Assembly (NCBI GenBank): GCA_016284355.1
Contig: JAEEOQ010000070.1
Coordinates: forward strand, 1-63,242
Direction: 5' to 3'
Length of the DNA stretch: 63,242 nt
DNA from: Lachnospiraceae bacterium
GTDB lineage: Bacteria; Bacillota; Clostridia; Lachnospirales; Lachnospiraceae
Below, one piece after another: positions 61,421 to 63,242 of the stretch. The notes below the pieces were generated by a model, which saw nothing but the letters and a program-made list of their open reading frames with translations, had not been told where the DNA came from and made no database searches. Positions within the stretch are counted from its first letter, which is position 1. Every line of letters starts with the position of its first letter. Made by a program: the position numbers and the translations under genes.

Positions 61421-62785
61421 CTAAATCCTTACAGGCCAGCCCTCTTTCTTTCGTATCCTGAAATATATGATATACGATACGATTACAGTAAAAAAGTCCG
61501 CTGTGGCCTGGGTCCAGACTATTCCTGTTACGCCGAAAATGTGGTTTAAAAGGAATAAAAGCGGGATATTAAAAACTATCTGCCTTATGACCGCAAGCCA
61601 AAAGGATTCCTGTCCTCTTCCTATGGTCTGAGTAAAATGTACCATTGAAAAGCAAAGGAACATAAGAGGCGTTGCAAAGCATCTTGCCCGTAGGAACTTT
61701 GTTCCAAACATAACCGTCTCCTTATTTTCAATGAAGGCGCGGATTATAACAGGTGCAAAAGTATAATAAAGCACCACGCTTACAAGGCCGACTGCAAGTC
61801 CAACACCTCTTCCGAATCTAAAGAAGGCATCCATTCTCTCTCTGTTTCCCGAAGAATAGTTGTAAGCAAGAAGCGGCACCATACCAAGGCATATACCAAC
61901 TCCTATGTTAAGCGGAAGGCGCTCTGCTTTTAAAACTATGCCGATAGCTGCAAGCTCGATATCTCCGTAGGATGCAGAAAGCCTGTTAATAACGATGTTG
62001 CAAAGGTCAAATAAAAGTATGCTTGATGCGGCAGGAAGACCAACTCCGAATATTGCCGCAAATGAGCTCTTTGATGGGTATCCCCCAGACATCTTAAGGC
62101 GTAAAATTGTAGTCTTTCCCGCCTTTATATAGGTCACAATAAAGTAAACCACAACTGCCAGATTACTTAAAAAAGTGGCAAGAGCTGCGCCCATTACCTG
62201 CATACCGTCAGGAAGGATCACAAACATAAAAAGCGGATCAAGAGCAATATTGATAACTCCGCCCATACTAAGTCCAAAGGAAGCCTCCTTTGAAAGGCCG
62301 ATGCTCCTTAGCATTGATGATAATGTATTGCTAAGGATAACAGGAATGCCGCCAAGTACGACCACAAAGAACATATACTGCCTGCAGTATTCTATTATGT
62401 TATCGCTTGCCCCGAGCCCTCTTAAAAGAGGTGTCATAATAATAAAGCAAACAGCTGAGAACACTGCTCCCGAAAACACCGACATCCATATACAGGCAGC
62501 CGATACTTTTCCTGCTTCTTCATCATTTCCTGAGCCAATAAGTCTTGCCACAAGCGTTCCGCCGCCCACACCGTATATATTTGATATGACGATGGTGATC
62601 ATATAAACAGGCAGTACAAGTGAAGTTGAAGCGACCATATACGGGTTGTTGGTACGCCCCACAAACCAGGTATCTGCAAGGTTATACACAAGCGCTATAA
62701 GCTGACTTGCGATAGCGGGCAGCGCCATTACCATAAGCGCATGCCAGACCTTGTCTTTTTCAAATAAGAATTTTTTGTCATCCAT
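61421..62785 (-). CDS. MATE-family efflux transporter
   Basis: A 454-residue MATE protein with 12 spans. Signatures include ALPAIASQLIALVYNLADTWFVGR in span 1, GVGGGTLVARLIGSGNDEEA and the repeat-half start GVGLPAASSILLFDLCNIVINRL. It exports drugs or metabolites using a Na+ or H+ gradient; the substrate is unknown. The start at 62785 (MDDKKFLFEKDKVWHALMV) has GGGGG about 11 nt upstream; an ATG at 62806 lies inside a hairpin. The 5' UTR is about 240 nt and structured. Confidence 0.9.
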   Translation of the reverse strand: MDDKKFLFEKDKVWHALMVMALPAIASQLIALVYNLADTWFVGRTNNPYMVASTSLVLPVYMITIVISNIYGVGGGTLVARLIGSGNDEEAGKVSAACIWMSVFSGAVFSAVCFIIMTPLLRGLGASDNIIEYCRQYMFFVVVLGGIPVILSNTLSSMLRSIGLSKEASFGLSMGGVINIALDPLFMFVILPDGMQVMGAALATFLSNLAVVVYFIVTYIKAGKTTILRLKMSGGYPSKSSFAAIFGVGLPAASSILLFDLCNIVINRLSASYGDIELAAIGIVLKAERLPLNIGVGICLGMVPLLAYNYSSGNRERMDAFFRFGRGVGLAVGLVSVVLYYTFAPVIIRAFIENKETVMFGTKFLRARCFATPLMFLCFSMVHFTQTIGRGQESFWLAVIRQIVFNIPLLFLLNHIFGVTGIVWTQATADFFTVIVSYIIYFRIRKKEGWPVRI

Positions 62786-62802
62786 TTCCGGTATTACCCC
62801 CT

Positions 62803-62838
62803 GCATTTGTAGCCTAAGTATACTACAATCGCAAATGC
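62803..62838 (-). promoter_or_regulatory. Hairpin abutting the MATE ribosome binding site
   Basis: Minus-strand GCATTTG..TTGTAG pairs with CTACAAATGC. Its 3' arm ends at the G-rich ribosome binding site, so it could gate translation. Confidence 0.45.
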
Positions 62839-62894
62839 CGGGCAACAACGCATATTTTTTATAATAACTTTTCGTGTATTCATCTTATCTTTCA

Positions 62895-62979
62895 GACGGC
62901 GGCAATGAGGGGATTTCCGGATCATCCCGTCTCATCCGGCCAAGACATGCTTTACTTTGCAAAGAAGGAGAATAAAGCA
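62895..62979 (-). ncRNA. Structured leader of the MATE gene, riboswitch-like, class unknown
   Basis: On the minus strand a TGCTTTA / TAAAGCA stem is followed by a segment that can fold two ways: ATGAG/CTCAT plus GGGAT/ATCCC, or CCGGAT/ATCCGG, with GACGG/CCGTC as a third option. The alternatives share bases and so exclude each other. It lies between a good promoter and the coding region. Confidence 0.45.
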
Positions 62980-63023
62980 CGTTAAGAATACAGATTTTTT
63001 TCAATTTCTTCGAAGTGAGACAA

Positions 63024-63052
63024 ATCATAACAGCAACTTTCCGATTAGTCAA
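63024..63052 (-). promoter_or_regulatory. Promoter of the MATE transcript
   Basis: Minus strand TTGACT, 17 nt, TATGAT, giving a 5' UTR of about 230 nt. Confidence 0.7.
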
Positions 63053-63081
63053 CAGCAAAAAATTTTTTCGTCACCTTGAAT

Positions 63082-63115
63082 AAAAATGGCTACTCTTTTT
63101 TGTGAAGAATAGCCA
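63082..63115 (-). terminator. Terminator of a minus-strand unit lying beyond the right edge
   Basis: Minus-strand TGGCTATTCTT / AAGAGTAGCCA stem followed by UUUUUAUU. No coding region fits between it and the window end. Confidence 0.75.
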
Positions 63116-63186
63116 AACAATTTCATGATTACATTGATTTTCAACTATAAAAAAATACATCAAAATGATCAATTTAACCCCGGCTT

Positions 63187-63211
63187 AAAGTGGTCAAAAC
63201 GCAAAGTGGTC
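63187..63211. repeat. Two direct AAAGTGGTC repeats at the right edge
   Basis: AAAGTGGTC at 63187 and 63203, 16 bp apart. Repeated short motifs of this kind occur at termini of some insertion sequences (for example IS21 relatives), but the neighbouring sequence is outside the window. Confidence 0.35.
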
Positions 63212-63242
63212 TTTTATAAAATATCTATATAGTCTCCGTTCA

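Overview
The window looks like part of the chromosome of a low-to-mid-GC anaerobic Clostridia, most like the Lachnospiraceae (Butyrivibrio/Lachnospira type). This rests on families typical of that group (DUF3793, DUF5685, DUF3990, BspA-like LRR proteins), flavodoxins in place of ferredoxins, the arg, pnp and nif-type neighbours, strong GGAGG ribosome binding sites, TTGACA-17-TATAAT promoters, and a tRNA gene without an encoded CCA. No phage or complete insertion sequence is visible. The placement is inference from gene content; no search was run.

Most genes lie on the minus strand. Regions: (1) 1-5.3 kb holds the start of a GH27 alpha-galactosidase, a flavodoxin, a HAD phosphatase, an esterase, a DUF3237 protein, sfsA and a sodium:alanine symporter whose 5' UTR carries a terminator. 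(2) 5.5-12.6 kb holds an operator-rich promoter driving DUF3793 and flavodoxin, an orphan DUF3990 protein, two secreted surface proteins, two membrane proteins and a PD-(D/E)XK-like nuclease preceded by 75-bp tandem repeats. (3) 13-18.7 kb is one unit: comEA, response regulator, histidine kinase, GerMN lipoprotein, comEC. (4) 18.8-24 kb holds the arginine genes: GNAT-argJ-argB-argD divergent from argG, with ARG-box-like sites between. (5) 24-30.2 kb holds a chemoreceptor, a DUF5685/J-domain/membrane protein trio and serS. (6) 30.2-42.4 kb holds an Asp/Glu racemase, a diguanylate cyclase behind a c-di-GMP-I riboswitch, rluF-ligA-metA, a secreted acidic protein, an orphan adenylation enzyme, a beta-lactamase-fold hydrolase and a second, seven-TM diguanylate cyclase. 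(7) 42.5-49.7 kb holds tRNA-Arg(CCG), an M16 peptidase, pnp, an S41 protease, rpsO and a Na/Pi cotransporter. (8) 49.8-57.5 kb holds a MocR regulator lacking the PLP lysine, an ABC ATPase-permease fusion, a perfect 32-bp inverted repeat, and the cysK-nifS-nifU-rrf2 operon. (9) 57.6-63.2 kb holds a third GGDEF protein, a GH1 phospho-beta-glucosidase, an SPL-type radical SAM protein and a MATE exporter, with two unexplained structured leaders.

Recurring themes are c-di-GMP signalling (three GGDEF proteins, one under riboswitch control), iron and sulfur homeostasis (flavodoxins, DUF3793, cysK-nifSU-Rrf2), and leader-RNA control. The parts that most deserve follow-up are the RNA leaders at 58.7-58.9 kb and 62.8-63.0 kb, the repeat/mini-ORF array before the nuclease, the dyad promoter at 5.5 kb, and the com cluster with an embedded two-component system.
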